64,000 bases of DNA from assembly GCA_023409735.1 (NCBI GenBank), contig JAEYRB010000063.1, forward strand, positions 124,001 to 188,000. Direction: 5' to 3'. Under the pieces are notes generated by a model. That model saw nothing but the letters and a program-made list of their open reading frames with translations, was not told where the DNA came from and made no database searches. The position numbers were made by a program, and so were the translations under genes. This stretch comes from Bacillota bacterium. GTDB lineage: Bacteria; Bacillota; Clostridia; Acetivibrionales; DTU013. Below are positions 1-9,769 of the stretch, piece after piece (positions within the stretch are counted from its first letter, which is position 1; each line of letters starts with the position of its first letter).

Positions 1-138
1 CAATATGTTTCTCATTTTATTGCCTCGTGATTTGTTGGCCTCATCAGAAGCGTTGGATTTACTATCATAGAGATTTGTTATAAAATAATTACAAAGTACT
101 TTATGTTACTAAGTCCGGCAATACTGATGAGGTTTTTT

Positions 139-891
139 ATGCAGAATATTCTTGAAATAAGATCAGCTGAATTTGCGGCAATGAAACGGGCAGAGATAAA
201 GGAGCAGCTGTTTAAAGTCTCACCTAATATAAAAAGCTTTGAAATAACTTGTATTTCAGGTGAAGACTTAAGGCTGCTTTTTATGCTGTATGATCAGGTG
301 TTTTTTGACAACTGGTTCCTTAAAAACTATAAGGGTAAGATGAAATTCTCACTGTCAGGGAAAATGACAAAAAGTGCAGGAAAGACCCTGTGCCCCCGAA
401 ACATAAGAAATATTAGTCAGGAAAGCCTTGTTATAGAAATAAGGATAGGCGTAGATTTCTTCCTGAATTATGGGCGTATGGCCCAAAGCAACGAGGTGTG
501 CGGCTTGAGGGTCAAAAACAGTCTTGATGCCCTTTTGCTGGTGTTCGAACATGAGCTTTGCCATGTAATTGAATTTCTGATGTTTAAAACGTCCAGTTGC
601 AGCGGTAAAAGATTTAAATTAATTGCAGCCAATCTGTTCGGGCATAAGGAGAGCTATCACAAGCTGCCCACTGATAGTCAGGTCGCAGGTAAGCTTATGG
701 GGCTTAAGGCAGGTATGCAGGTAGCCTTTGTCCATAAGGACAAAAGGCTCACAGGAATTGTATATAGGATAAATAAAAGAGCAACTGTGCTTGTAAAGGA
801 TAAAAACGGAGCATTTGCAGATAAAAAAGGGACAAGGTATGCTAAATACTACGTGCCCTTGAGCTTGCTTTCAGTGCAGCAGAGGTCATAG
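139..891 (+). CDS. SprT-like zinc metalloprotein
   Basis: A 250-residue protein with an HELCH zinc-binding motif (HExxH) at about residues 138-142, followed about 25 residues later by a FGH triplet that could give the third ligand. This is the pattern of the SprT-like domain family. The C-terminal 60 residues (starting around AGMQVAF) look like a small beta-rich domain. The ATG at 139 is chosen because GAGG lies 6 bases upstream; an upstream in-frame start at 103 has no such site. The substrate is unknown; SprT-like domains in other organisms include DNA-protein crosslink proteases, but nothing here links this protein to that role. No signal peptide or membrane segment is seen, so it is probably cytoplasmic. 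It appears monocistronic. Confidence 0.75.
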   Translation: MQNILEIRSAEFAAMKRAEIKEQLFKVSPNIKSFEITCISGEDLRLLFMLYDQVFFDNWFLKNYKGKMKFSLSGKMTKSAGKTLCPRNIRNISQESLVIEIRIGVDFFLNYGRMAQSNEVCGLRVKNSLDALLLVFEHELCHVIEFLMFKTSSCSGKRFKLIAANLFGHKESYHKLPTDSQVAGKLMGLKAGMQVAFVHKDKRLTGIVYRINKRATVLVKDKNGAFADKKGTRYAKYYVPLSLLSVQQRS

Positions 892-1010
892 AAGATCAAA
901 TTCTGATAATACTATTAAAAATAAATGTTTTGATAGTGCAAATTAACTTATGAAAAACGAGAGCTGATGGCACGGGTAATAAATCTAATACTAAAGAAAG
1001 AGGTAATTGT

Positions 1011-3032
1011 ATGGATAGTTTATTCAGAATTGAAGAAAATGGTCTGCGCCTTGTTAGAGAATGTAATTACGAGATTCTATGGATCGAGCCATGGGGAGAA
1101 AATGGCCTGCGAGTCCGGGCTGCTAAGCAGGCGCAAATTGCACAGGAGGATTGGGCCTTACTTAAGCAAAAAGAATGTAGTGCAGCTAGGGCTGTAATTG
1201 CAGAGGACGGGCTTTCTGCTACTGTAAGTAATGGTAGGATCAAGGCTGAGATATCAGCAGCGGGCAAAATAGCATTTTACAACAGTAAGGGTAAGCTGCT
1301 TCTTGAGGAGTATGTTAGAAGCAGGAGCAATCTTAAGGAATTTGTTAGCGCACTTTGCATTGATCCGAGAGAATACTCGCCGATACAGGGAACAGGTGAT
1401 TATAGGCTGACAGTCAGGTTTGAACCAAATGAAGGTGAAAAGATATTCGGGATGGGGCAGTATCAACAGCCATACCTGGATCTGAAGGGCTGCTCTCTTG
1501 AGCTTGCACATAGAAACTCACAGGCCAGTGTTCCTTTTGCACTATCCAGCAATGGCTATGGCTTCCTATGGAACAATCCTGCTATAGGCTCAGTGACCTT
1601 CGGTAAAAATATTACACAGTGGTATGCGGCCTCGTCCAAACAGATAGACTACTGGATCACGGCAGGTGACACTCCGGCTGAAATTGAAGAGGCATACGCA
1701 GGTGTTACAGGAACTGTGCCCATGATGCCTGATTATGCTATGGGCTTCTGGCAATGCAAGCTGCGCTACCAGACACAAGAGGAGCTTCTGGAGGTAGCTA
1801 GGGAATATAAGAGAAGAGAGCTGCCTATATCGGTAATCGTTATTGATTTCTTTCACTGGACTAAGCAGGGTGAGTGGAAATTTGACCCTGAGTACTGGCC
1901 TGATCCGGAGGCTATGGTCAGGGAGCTTAAGGAAATGGGTATTGAGCTTATGGTATCGATATGGCCTACAGTAGACAAGACCAGTGAAAACTTTGAAGAA
2001 ATGGCTCGAAAGGGATATCTGGTGAGGTTTGACAGGGGAAATTCCATTGTTATGGATTGGATGGGTAATACAATGTTCTATGACGCCACGAACCCTGGCG
2101 CAAGAGAATACTTGTGGAAAATAGCAAAGAAAAATTATTATGATAAAGGTATAAAGATATTCTGGCTTGATGAGGCTGAGCCTGAGTATTCGGAATATGA
2201 GTTTGACAATTACAGGTACCATGCCGGTCCTGCGCTTCAGGTAAGCAATATTTATCCTGTTATGTATGCAAAGACTTTTTTTGAAGGAATGTCAGCAGAG
2301 GGACAGGAAAACATAATAAATCTTTTACGCTGCGCATGGGCAGGAAGTCAGCGCTATGGCGCACTTGTGTGGTCAGGTGATATTCACTCAAGCTTCAGGT
2401 CACTCAGAAATCAGTTGAGAGCAGGACTTAACATGGGTATTGCAGGAATCCCGTGGTGGACTACTGATATTGGGGGCTTTCATAGCGGCGACATCCGGGA
2501 TCCCAAATTTCACGAGTGCATAATCAGGTGGTTCCAGTATGGCGTTTTCTGCCCGGTATTCAGACTGCATGGCGATCGTGAACCACATTCTGAACCTCTT
2601 GGTACAACGGGAGGCGGAAAGTTCGGAAGCGGTGCAGCTAACGAGGTTTGGAGCTATGGAGAACAGGCATATGAGATATTTACAAAATACATGTTTATGA
2701 GGGAGAGACTTCGCCCATATATCACAGGGCTTATGAAGGCTGCACATGAAAAGGGTACTCCGGTGATGAGACCATTATTCTATGATTTCCCACAGGATGT
2801 CAAGGCATGGGATATTGATGACCAATATATGTTTGGACCTGATATACTTGTGGCACCTGTGCTTTATGAGGACACAAGGAAGAGAAGCGTTTACCTGCCT
2901 GAAGGCGCACAATGGGAGAATGCAGCAACAGGTCAGCGTTTTACAGGTGGACAGAGTGTGGAATGTGACGCACCTATTGATGTTATACCACTGTTCCTAA
3001 GGGATGGTGCCGTACTGCCGATTTATAAATAG
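1011..3032 (+). CDS. GH31 glycoside hydrolase, alpha-xylosidase/alpha-glucosidase-like
   Basis: A 673-residue family GH31 enzyme. A beta-sandwich N-terminal domain (about residues 1-230) precedes a TIM barrel. The nucleophile motif WLDEAEPE contains Asp387, and the acid/base motif WSGD contains Asp457, followed by the conserved WWTTDIGGF stretch. The WLDxxEPE form resembles alpha-xylosidases acting on xyloglucan oligosaccharides, but alpha-glucosidases also occur in this group, so the substrate is not settled. There is no signal peptide, which suggests hydrolysis of imported oligosaccharides. The start has AAGAGG just upstream. A second, distinct GH31 lies at 14.9 kb. The gene stands alone, followed by a long hairpin near 3202-3259. 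Confidence 0.88.
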   Translation: MDSLFRIEENGLRLVRECNYEILWIEPWGENGLRVRAAKQAQIAQEDWALLKQKECSAARAVIAEDGLSATVSNGRIKAEISAAGKIAFYNSKGKLLLEEYVRSRSNLKEFVSALCIDPREYSPIQGTGDYRLTVRFEPNEGEKIFGMGQYQQPYLDLKGCSLELAHRNSQASVPFALSSNGYGFLWNNPAIGSVTFGKNITQWYAASSKQIDYWITAGDTPAEIEEAYAGVTGTVPMMPDYAMGFWQCKLRYQTQEELLEVAREYKRRELPISVIVIDFFHWTKQGEWKFDPEYWPDPEAMVRELKEMGIELMVSIWPTVDKTSENFEEMARKGYLVRFDRGNSIVMDWMGNTMFYDATNPGAREYLWKIAKKNYYDKGIKIFWLDEAEPEYSEYEFDNYRYHAGPALQVSNIYPVMYAKTFFEGMSAEGQENIINLLRCAWAGSQRYGALVWSGDIHSSFRSLRNQLRAGLNMGIAGIPWWTTDIGGFHSGDIRDPKFHECIIRWFQYGVFCPVFRLHGDREPHSEPLGTTGGGKFGSGAANEVWSYGEQAYEIFTKYMFMRERLRPYITGLMKAAHEKGTPVMRPLFYDFPQDVKAWDIDDQYMFGPDILVAPVLYEDTRKRSVYLPEGAQWENAATGQRFTGGQSVECDAPIDVIPLFLRDGAVLPIYK

Positions 3033-3394
3033 CTGCTGCAAGGCCGGCAAATAAAGCAAATGGCTAAAATAAATGCTTTACTTGTTTGCTATAAATTATA
3101 ACTTAAAGCCAAAATAAACGGTTGTTTAAAGTAAACGCCTTTGTTTGTCACTATAAATAACAGCTGTAAAGCCACTGAAAGCTAAAGCCCTAATATAATA
3201 GCCTCCGGCTTGATGAATGTGTAAAAGGAAAAAAGTATTTGCATTCATTATGCCGGAGGTTTATTCTATTATCATTGATGCTGCTTCAAGGATTAAACCC
3301 GGGATTTTCGGATAGATCTTTTATATATTGTGTTGCCTGAAGGGCACAGCTTTTACTATACCTGCTGCATAAGCCACACACATGGAGAACTGCT
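3033..3394. other. Intergenic region with degenerate direct repeat
   Basis: No gene is seen. Two related AT-rich stretches occur at about 3062-3103 and 3112-3168. Each begins with a GCYAAAATAAA block and ends with a TTTG..CTATAAAT block, so they look like a decayed direct repeat. A terminator-like inverted repeat follows at 3202-3259. Confidence 0.4.
3202..3268 (+). terminator. Terminator-like inverted repeat after GH31
   Basis: Arms 3202-3219 and 3242-3259 share CCTCCGGC/GCCGGAGG and TGAATG/CATTCA, and are followed by TTTATTCTATT. The loop is rather long (about 22 bases). Confidence 0.5.
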
Positions 3395-4537
3395 ATGGAG
3401 ACTAGAACATTGGCATCTTTACCGGATGCCGGAGGTAAGCTGCTTTCATTAATAAAAAAGGATATTGTCTTTACGGCTTCGGCTGTGCTTGCCATAGCCA
3501 GCTGTTTTATTGCAGCCCCTAAAATTGAGTATATAGATTTCAAGGTTCTGGCCTGCCTGTTCAACATAATGATAATTGTCAAGGCCTTTGAGAAGCTGCA
3601 CCTTTTGGAAAAGGTATCTGTAAGCATACTAAACAGCTGCTCCGGCAGCAGGATGGTATCACTTGTACTCATACTCCTGAGCTTTTTCAGCTCAATGATA
3701 TTTACGAACGATGTGGCGCTTTTGACGCTTGTGCCATTGTCTATAGTTATCGGTAGGAAATCAGACCTTGATATTATGCCTATCGTTATAATGCAGACAT
3801 TGGCCGCGAATATAGGCAGCAGCCTTACTCCTATGGGTAATCCGCAGAATCTTTATCTTTTTTCCACTTATGATCTGCATGCACTTCAATTCTTTACAAC
3901 TGTAGGAGCATTTGCCGTGACGGGGCTTATATGGCTTCTGTTTCTCAACAGGAAAAATCCAGAAACAAGACTGGAAATTTCTCTTGATCCGGTAAAAATT
4001 GCAGACAAGAGGCTGGCGATCTTCTGGGGCGTAATTTTTCTTGTAATTGTGATGTCCGTATTTGGCATTGTTGATTATAAAATAGCATTTCTACTTACGG
4101 CTGTATCAGCGCTGATTGTCGATCGAAGACTGCTTCTGAAGGCAGATTACCCTCTGCTTCTCACTTTTATCTGTTTCTTCATATTCATTGGCAATGTTTC
4201 GCATATACCAGCTGTCAACAGTATCATGAAGGGACTTCTAAGCAGCGGCTCTTCGGCATACTTCAGTTCAATACTGCTAAGTCAGGTAATAAGCAATGTA
4301 CCTAGCGCAATACTGCTCTCCGGTTTCACATCCTACTGGCGTGAGCTACTACTGGGAGTAAATGTAGGTGGAATGGGTACAATTATTGCGTCATTGGCAA
4401 GCGTGATATCGTACAAGCTCTATATTGGAGAAAAGCCTGAAAACTCAGGTAAATACATGCTCAAATTCAGCATATATAATTTTGTAAGTCTTGCATTGTT
4501 TACTGCTCTTAATTATATCCTGCTAAGATTATTCTAA
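3395..4537 (+). CDS. Anion permease, ArsB/NhaD (SLC13-like) superfamily
   Basis: A 380-residue polytopic membrane protein with about 10 hydrophobic segments. The stretch FFSSMIFTNDVALLTLVPL and the later IGSSLTPMGNPQNLYLF resemble the two conserved hairpin signatures of the ion transporter superfamily that includes CitMHS citrate transporters, ArsB and NhaD. The C-terminal LLSQVISNVPSAILLSGF segment resembles the second inverted-repeat signature. The solute cannot be told from sequence: dicarboxylate, citrate, sulfate or arsenite are all possible. There are no arsenic genes nearby. It is somewhat shorter than typical 420-residue members. It is probably monocistronic, ending at a strong terminator at 4610-4651. 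Confidence 0.75.
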   Translation: METRTLASLPDAGGKLLSLIKKDIVFTASAVLAIASCFIAAPKIEYIDFKVLACLFNIMIIVKAFEKLHLLEKVSVSILNSCSGSRMVSLVLILLSFFSSMIFTNDVALLTLVPLSIVIGRKSDLDIMPIVIMQTLAANIGSSLTPMGNPQNLYLFSTYDLHALQFFTTVGAFAVTGLIWLLFLNRKNPETRLEISLDPVKIADKRLAIFWGVIFLVIVMSVFGIVDYKIAFLLTAVSALIVDRRLLLKADYPLLLTFICFFIFIGNVSHIPAVNSIMKGLLSSGSSAYFSSILLSQVISNVPSAILLSGFTSYWRELLLGVNVGGMGTIIASLASVISYKLYIGEKPENSGKYMLKFSIYNFVSLALFTALNYILLRLF

Positions 4538-4609
4538 TTTGACGGTCCTTACATGTAAAATTCACTAACCTAAAAATCAAAAAAATAAAAAATAATGGTC
4601 AGTTATTCT

Positions 4610-4651
4610 AAAGGTGAAATGATGGCATGATGATCTTTGCACCTTTTTTTT
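4610..4651 (+). terminator. Rho-independent terminator of the permease gene
   Basis: AAAGGTG pairs with CACCTTT around an internally paired loop, followed by a run of eight T. A second small hairpin, CCCTGC/GCAGGG, lies at 4659-4678. The rest of the 4538-4985 gap is AT-rich. It holds a possible promoter with TTGACT near 4868 and a TAAAAT box 16 bases further on. Confidence 0.75.
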
Positions 4652-4985
4652 GTACACGCCCTGCGATGCTTAGCAGGGTGGAGGATAATTATTGCATAAG
4701 ATTAGGTCATAGGAAGGCAGTAATGTACTGTACGACTCCGAAAAGTGAGAGGCAATTCTTAATAATTCAGTATTCTTAAAATTAAAACCGAAGAAGGATT
4801 TAAGTGATAATAGTCTATTTGCACATGTTAAATATATAACAAATATGGGAAAATATAAAAAGCTATATTGACTAAAAAATATAAAAGCGTAAAATAAAAT
4901 GTAATAAATGACTAAAAATGGAACTAATGAAAAACAAAGCGAAACATCACGCTCAGGTGAAATAAATTTTACAGGACGTAAAACA

Positions 4986-7556
4986 ATGAGACCATATCTA
5001 TCAGTTAAATCACTATTGCGTACCCCGTTTAAAACGTTTCTTACCCTCATATTGCTTACCGCAGTGACATTTGCGCTCTTTTCCCGCATTTCAGAATATA
5101 CAATAACTAACCGGGAGATCAATAATGCAGCTAAAGAATACTGCGGTGTAGGTTCTGCAGAGATCGCTCCGGCTTCGGAATCGTATACCGGTTTTCCTTT
5201 CTATATATATGCAGATCCACGCATGTCACAGGATTTTTCTGAAGAAAAAAGGGAGTACTACCTTGATAGTTTTCGATATAGACCATTGTCACATGCACAA
5301 ATTGATTCTATACTGGGACTCCCGTATATAACATCTTCAAACATATGTTACATGACAGCTGGAATATCTGACAAGTATTACCGTATAGATGAGGGAGAAG
5401 ATTATTATAACTATACAACGCGTTATATTGTTGAGGGCACATTATCAGAAGTTAATTACAACATATTATATGCCAGATCAAATAATGACGAATTAACACT
5501 AACAGATTGTACTCTTCTGGCAGGGGATCCTTCTTATTTACCCAAAAATAAAAAAATAACGTTTCATAACTATCCTAAAGATGTAAGTTCCTTTGGTAAC
5601 GGTTCTAGAGCTTTAATAACGTATGATGATAACTATAAATATGACACAGATTACATAAAGAACCTTACTATAGGCAGCCGATATGTATTTGTCGGTCGGT
5701 TTGAACCGCTGGGTGATCCAATACGGTTTTTTCTCAGCGACCAGCTGACAAACCCATGGTGTGAAGCTATCAAGCCAATCGAAGGCCAGCCTGAAAACTA
5801 TCTTGAAGGTAATCAGTTTTCGTCACTCCGTGAACTTATAGAACTGACAGATTCTGATCTGCATACGTTTGATGTTGTTTATACAGATGATATATCCTCC
5901 ATAATGAGGTTTGCGGAAGGTGATATGGCAGTAACGAGTGGACGCGGACTGACTAAGGAAGATAGCATTAACAAATCAAATGTATGTGTAGTAAGCGGTG
6001 ATTTTGCTTCGCAAAACAAGCTTGATTTAGGTGACAAGATTACTCTAGGGCTTGGCGATCAGCTGTTTGAGCAATATAAGGGGCTTGGAGCAGTTGCTGT
6101 AACACGTGAAAGGTACTCGCCGCCTGTTAAGACTGTGGAACTTCAAATTGTCGGAATATATATGGACACCGATGGGCTGAAAAGCCAATCACGAAAGCCG
6201 AACTGGTGCTATTCTATAAATACTGTTTTTGTCCCGAAATCACTTCTCCCGGTGGATGAAGGCAAACTAGAGGAGCATGTATTTTCGCCAAGTGAATTTA
6301 GTTTTAAGGTGGGAAATGCATGGGAGATCACTTCATTTGTTGATAAGGTAATACCTATGATAAAAGAAATGGGACTGACGCCTTTCTTCTATGATGACGG
6401 GTGGCCTGAAATCGTTGAGCAATTTAAAATATCAAAAAAGCTTTCAGTTATAGCAATCATTGCGTTATTCGGAGCGATGGCAGCTGCGATAGGGTTTATT
6501 GTTTTTCTGTTCATAGGAAGAAAGAAAAAAGAGTATGCGATAATGCGGGCACTCGGTACAACTAAAAAAGATTCGGCAGGGGCGCTTATACTTCCGCTTA
6601 TAGTGTTAACTGCAACCTCCGTGCTCATTGGAAGCTGTGCGGCTTGGATTTATACTACAAATACTATTGCTCAAAATGATACTCTTTCGAAAATAGAAAG
6701 CTATGCAGTTAATTCATCTGTACCGGTAGTTGCAGCTATTGCATATATGATTGGTGAAATATTTCTTGTGCTTATATTTGCATTAATTGGACTGCGGAGA
6801 ATAGGAGCTATCCCCCCACTTATGCTTTTGCAGGATAACCAGAATAAGCAGATGCATAGAAGAGAGCAGGCACATAACAATATGCTGACAAAAAGCAATG
6901 GAAAGCCGGTAGATATTGAAACAATAGTTGATGCAGAATCTTTGGTTCTTATCGAGACGTCAGTAACAAATATGCCGGATGTAAGTAAGCAATTAGCTAC
7001 TTCTAATTATCACATTCATGACGCTTCAGTTCTTAACACTGCTATTTTCAGTGACCCGTACGCCGTACAAAAGATAAATCCACAAAGATCCTGGAAGCAG
7101 GTATTTCGTTACATATCAAAGCACGTACGCAGGTCTGCCGGAAAATCAATCCTTGCAATATTGCTTTCGGCTCTTCTAATCGCAGCTGTTGGTCAGTTTG
7201 CCGTCATGCGGCAATCCTATGTTGAGTTATGTAACAGCACAGTCATAAAAGCAAAGTTTATAAATGGGCTATCACTTACTAATGTGACACAAATTTTGAA
7301 AACCGGTTATGTAATTAACCCTTATTATGAATATAAAAAGGCTGCAAGTTTTAATGATTCCACAACAGACTTAGTTATAACAAATGATATAGAACGTTAT
7401 ACCGGTGAAGAAGCTGAAATAATCTATACCGAAGGGTACGATGCATCTTGTATGAAGGAATTAGGCAGAGTCTGTATCGTAGGTAGTAAACTTCTAGAGG
7501 AAAATGGTCTTAAGCCGGGCGACAAGGTCATCATTACAACAGTTTGGAGTTCTTAG
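4986..7556 (+). CDS. FtsX-like ABC permease, N-terminal part (frameshifted)
   Basis: About 856 residues of a large MacB/FtsX-type permease. There is one N-terminal membrane segment (about 10-32 from the chosen start) and a large extracytoplasmic domain. A first FtsX domain follows, with three or four membrane segments and the EYAIMRALGTTKK cytoplasmic motif. A further membrane segment, AILLSALLIAAVGQF, opens the second half. The frame ends at a TAG at 7554, and the rest of the protein continues in the +1 frame from about 7540. The ATG at 4986 (MRPYLSVK) is preferred to 4908 because family members begin just before the first membrane segment. No ABC ATPase gene adjoins it, so its partner is elsewhere or missing. 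The codon use and AT-rich start differ little from the neighbours. Confidence 0.7.
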   Translation: MRPYLSVKSLLRTPFKTFLTLILLTAVTFALFSRISEYTITNREINNAAKEYCGVGSAEIAPASESYTGFPFYIYADPRMSQDFSEEKREYYLDSFRYRPLSHAQIDSILGLPYITSSNICYMTAGISDKYYRIDEGEDYYNYTTRYIVEGTLSEVNYNILYARSNNDELTLTDCTLLAGDPSYLPKNKKITFHNYPKDVSSFGNGSRALITYDDNYKYDTDYIKNLTIGSRYVFVGRFEPLGDPIRFFLSDQLTNPWCEAIKPIEGQPENYLEGNQFSSLRELIELTDSDLHTFDVVYTDDISSIMRFAEGDMAVTSGRGLTKEDSINKSNVCVVSGDFASQNKLDLGDKITLGLGDQLFEQYKGLGAVAVTRERYSPPVKTVELQIVGIYMDTDGLKSQSRKPNWCYSINTVFVPKSLLPVDEGKLEEHVFSPSEFSFKVGNAWEITSFVDKVIPMIKEMGLTPFFYDDGWPEIVEQFKISKKLSVIAIIALFGAMAAAIGFIVFLFIGRKKKEYAIMRALGTTKKDSAGALILPLIVLTATSVLIGSCAAWIYTTNTIAQNDTLSKIESYAVNSSVPVVAAIAYMIGEIFLVLIFALIGLRRIGAIPPLMLLQDNQNKQMHRREQAHNNMLTKSNGKPVDIETIVDAESLVLIETSVTNMPDVSKQLATSNYHIHDASVLNTAIFSDPYAVQKINPQRSWKQVFRYISKHVRRSAGKSILAILLSALLIAAVGQFAVMRQSYVELCNSTVIKAKFINGLSLTNVTQILKTGYVINPYYEYKKAASFNDSTTDLVITNDIERYTGEEAEIIYTEGYDASCMKELGRVCIVGSKLLEENGLKPGDKVIITTVWSS

Positions 7557-8307
7557 AAGATTACAATCATTATATATCGAAAAGTATCGAAGCAGACATT
7601 CTGAGGAAGATATATCGGATGATAAAATATTGCAGCTATACAATGATGAAATAACAAAGGAGTATAAAAAGCAGAGCTTATATTATACTATAGCAGGGTA
7701 TGTCACAACCTCTTCCGGTGAATATGACAGTATGGTTTTTACACCGGGAATTTTAAAGACAACTCTGATATTCGGATTTGAAGCACCACTCGACCTGGTG
7801 GAGTTTACAGTGGTCGATAAATTGCATTTGGACGAGTTCCGCAGCTATGTCGGAATGGCAGCCGGTGCGAGCAGCGAAACATATCCGTCAAATAGCCCTA
7901 CTTTTGTTATGGACACGAGCAAAATCGACAATCTTCTGAACACATTAAAACTTTTAGAAAAACTGTTTCCGGTAGTTGTAGCGGCAGCAGTATTGATAGG
8001 AGGTCTTGTCTGCGGCTTGATCATAATCCAGTCTTCAAAGGAAGTCGCAATATTGAGAGTACTTGGAACGACAAGGCGGAGGTCTTACTCGATTCTAGTA
8101 ATTGAACGGATGCTTCTGTGCATAATAGGTATGGCAGCGGGAGCATGCGGGCTTTTGCTTTACAAGGGAGCAGCTCTCACAGGAATTGCAGCGGAGATGT
8201 ATCTTTATGCTGCTCTGTATTTCACAGGCTGCCTTTTTGGCTCTATTATCTGCTCTGTGATCACGACCTGCCGCAAAGTACTCGAGCTCCTGCAAACAAA
8301 GGAGTAG
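7504..8307 (+). pseudogene. FtsX-like ABC permease, C-terminal part after frameshift
   Basis: This frame holds the missing C-terminal half of the permease: the end of the second extracytoplasmic domain, then a complete second FtsX domain. That domain has three or four membrane segments and the cytoplasmic motif EVAILRVLGTTRR, matching the first-half motif EYAIMRALGTTKK. The 7504 ATG has no convincing ribosome binding site and its first 15-20 residues are out-of-frame reading of the upstream gene. One indel between about 7540 and 7560 would join both parts into one protein of about 1,110 residues. It could be a genuine pseudogene, a sequencing error, or less likely a programmed shift. Confidence 0.7.
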
Positions 8308-8321
8308 TAATTTCTTATTAG

Positions 8322-8379
8322 CGGCGTTGACCGAAGGTCTACAGAAAAAAAGTCGAGTGGAGTTCAATGTACCCAGACT
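8322..8379. repeat. Dispersed repeat, copy A (fragment)
   Basis: About 55 bases that align, with one or two short gaps, to 11439-11494. Shared blocks are GGCGTTG, GGTCTACAG, AAAAA, CGAGTG and ATGT.CCC. No flanking inverted repeats are visible here, so this looks like a fragment of the element described at 11.4 kb. Confidence 0.55.
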
Positions 8380-8898
8380 TTATTAATACGGGAGTGAAGG
8401 TGAAACATAATAAGGTGATTTTCTTCAGTAAAACTAAATATATTTAAAACAAGTATGAATAAAACTTTGCTCAGATTGTTTTAGTCAGATTACTTCTGGT
8501 ATCAATGCAGCGTGTTTTTGCTTAATAATATGATACATTTATATTGCATTTTACTGCGAAAGTGATGATTATTATGTTCATTTGAGGTTTAATGTTAAAA
8601 TGTACTTTAACCGTAATTTTAGTAAAAGTAAACGATTTTCGTAAAATCAGACTTGTGCTAAAGGACAAAAACCATTATGATTGTATGAAAAGAAGTAGAC
8701 AGCGGCAGCTATTAGTTCATGCTTTTACGCGCTATTATTACATGAGAAAACATGGCTTAATAGTATGAAGCAGTTCATAAAAAACATAACTGATAGTTCA
8801 AGTACAATTATGAAAAACGTCGTTGCCCTGATGATGTAATATAGCAAATTATGAGCTCGATCTTACGGCTTCCGAATAGAACCTGTGGGAGGTATTAG
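8380..8898. other. Long gap upstream of agmatinase
   Basis: About 520 AT-rich bases with no convincing open frame. I see no clear riboswitch or terminator. The only clear element is the GGGAGG ribosome binding site of the agmatinase gene at the right edge. Confidence 0.4.
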
Positions 8899-9762
8899 AT
8901 GGATGGATTGTATCTTCCTCGTTTCATGGCATGCGATGCAAGCTTCGAGGATTCTGAAATAGTAGTTTTCGGGGCAGGTTTTGATGGGACTGTTACCTTT
9001 AGGCCCGGCTCGCGCTTTGGACCTCAGGCTATGCGATCCGAGTTTTATGGGCTGGAGACATATTCGCCTGCATTGGACAAGGACATGACAGACATAGCCA
9101 TATGTGATGCGGGGGATTTAGAGCTTCCCTTTGGCAATGCAAAAGCAGCCTTAAAATATATCGAGGAGGCGGCCAATAAAATCGTTAATGCAGGGAAAAA
9201 ACCTCTAATGCTGGGAGGGGAGCATCTTGTTACCCTTCCGGCCTTTAAAGCGGTTTCGGAAAAATACCCGGAGGTTTGCCTGCTTCATTTGGACGCACAC
9301 ACTGACCTGAGGGAGGAATATCTAGGCGAAACACTGACTCATTCAGGTGTAGTACGCCGTATATGGGACATAACCGGCGATGGGCGTATATGGCAGCTTG
9401 GAATCCGTAGTGGTATGAAGGAAGAATTTGTATGGTCAAAAGAGGGTCACACTACTATGTTCCCATTTGATTTGTCAAAAGCCGGACAGGCTGTCAGCGA
9501 AATAGGCGGAAGACCTGTATATTTGACGATCGATCTGGATGTCCTCGACCCTGCTGTTATGCCGGGAACAGGTACTCCGGAGCCGGGAGGTGTTACCTTC
9601 AAAGAGCTTCAAAATACACTATGTGCCTTTGATGGATTAAATATTGTTGCTGCAGATATTGTTGAGCTTGCCCCAAAACTTGATAACTCGGGAATTTCAA
9701 CCGCGGCGGCCTGTAAGGTAATGCGAGATGTACTTCTTATTATGAGAAAGGACGGGGTTTAA
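8899..9762 (+). CDS. speB: Agmatinase / arginase-family ureohydrolase
   Basis: A 287-residue ureohydrolase that should hydrolyse agmatine to putrescine and urea. All expected manganese ligands are present: His109 (GGEHL), Asp132/His134/Asp136 (LDAHTD) and Asp212/Asp214 (IDLDVLDP). The length and the FxPGSRFGPQAMR start fit SpeB rather than arginase, but related guanidino hydrolases cannot be excluded. GGGAGG precedes the ATG. metA starts 7 bases downstream, so the two are probably co-transcribed. Usual partners (arginine decarboxylase, speE, speD) are not in the window. Confidence 0.85.
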   Translation: MDGLYLPRFMACDASFEDSEIVVFGAGFDGTVTFRPGSRFGPQAMRSEFYGLETYSPALDKDMTDIAICDAGDLELPFGNAKAALKYIEEAANKIVNAGKKPLMLGGEHLVTLPAFKAVSEKYPEVCLLHLDAHTDLREEYLGETLTHSGVVRRIWDITGDGRIWQLGIRSGMKEEFVWSKEGHTTMFPFDLSKAGQAVSEIGGRPVYLTIDLDVLDPAVMPGTGTPEPGGVTFKELQNTLCAFDGLNIVAADIVELAPKLDNSGISTAAACKVMRDVLLIMRKDGV

Positions 9763-9769
9763 TTAACAT

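Noticed and set aside
1590..2222. 210-codon antisense frame inside the first GH31 gene
   Set aside because: Lies fully within a well-supported gene and has no start signal or familiar motif.
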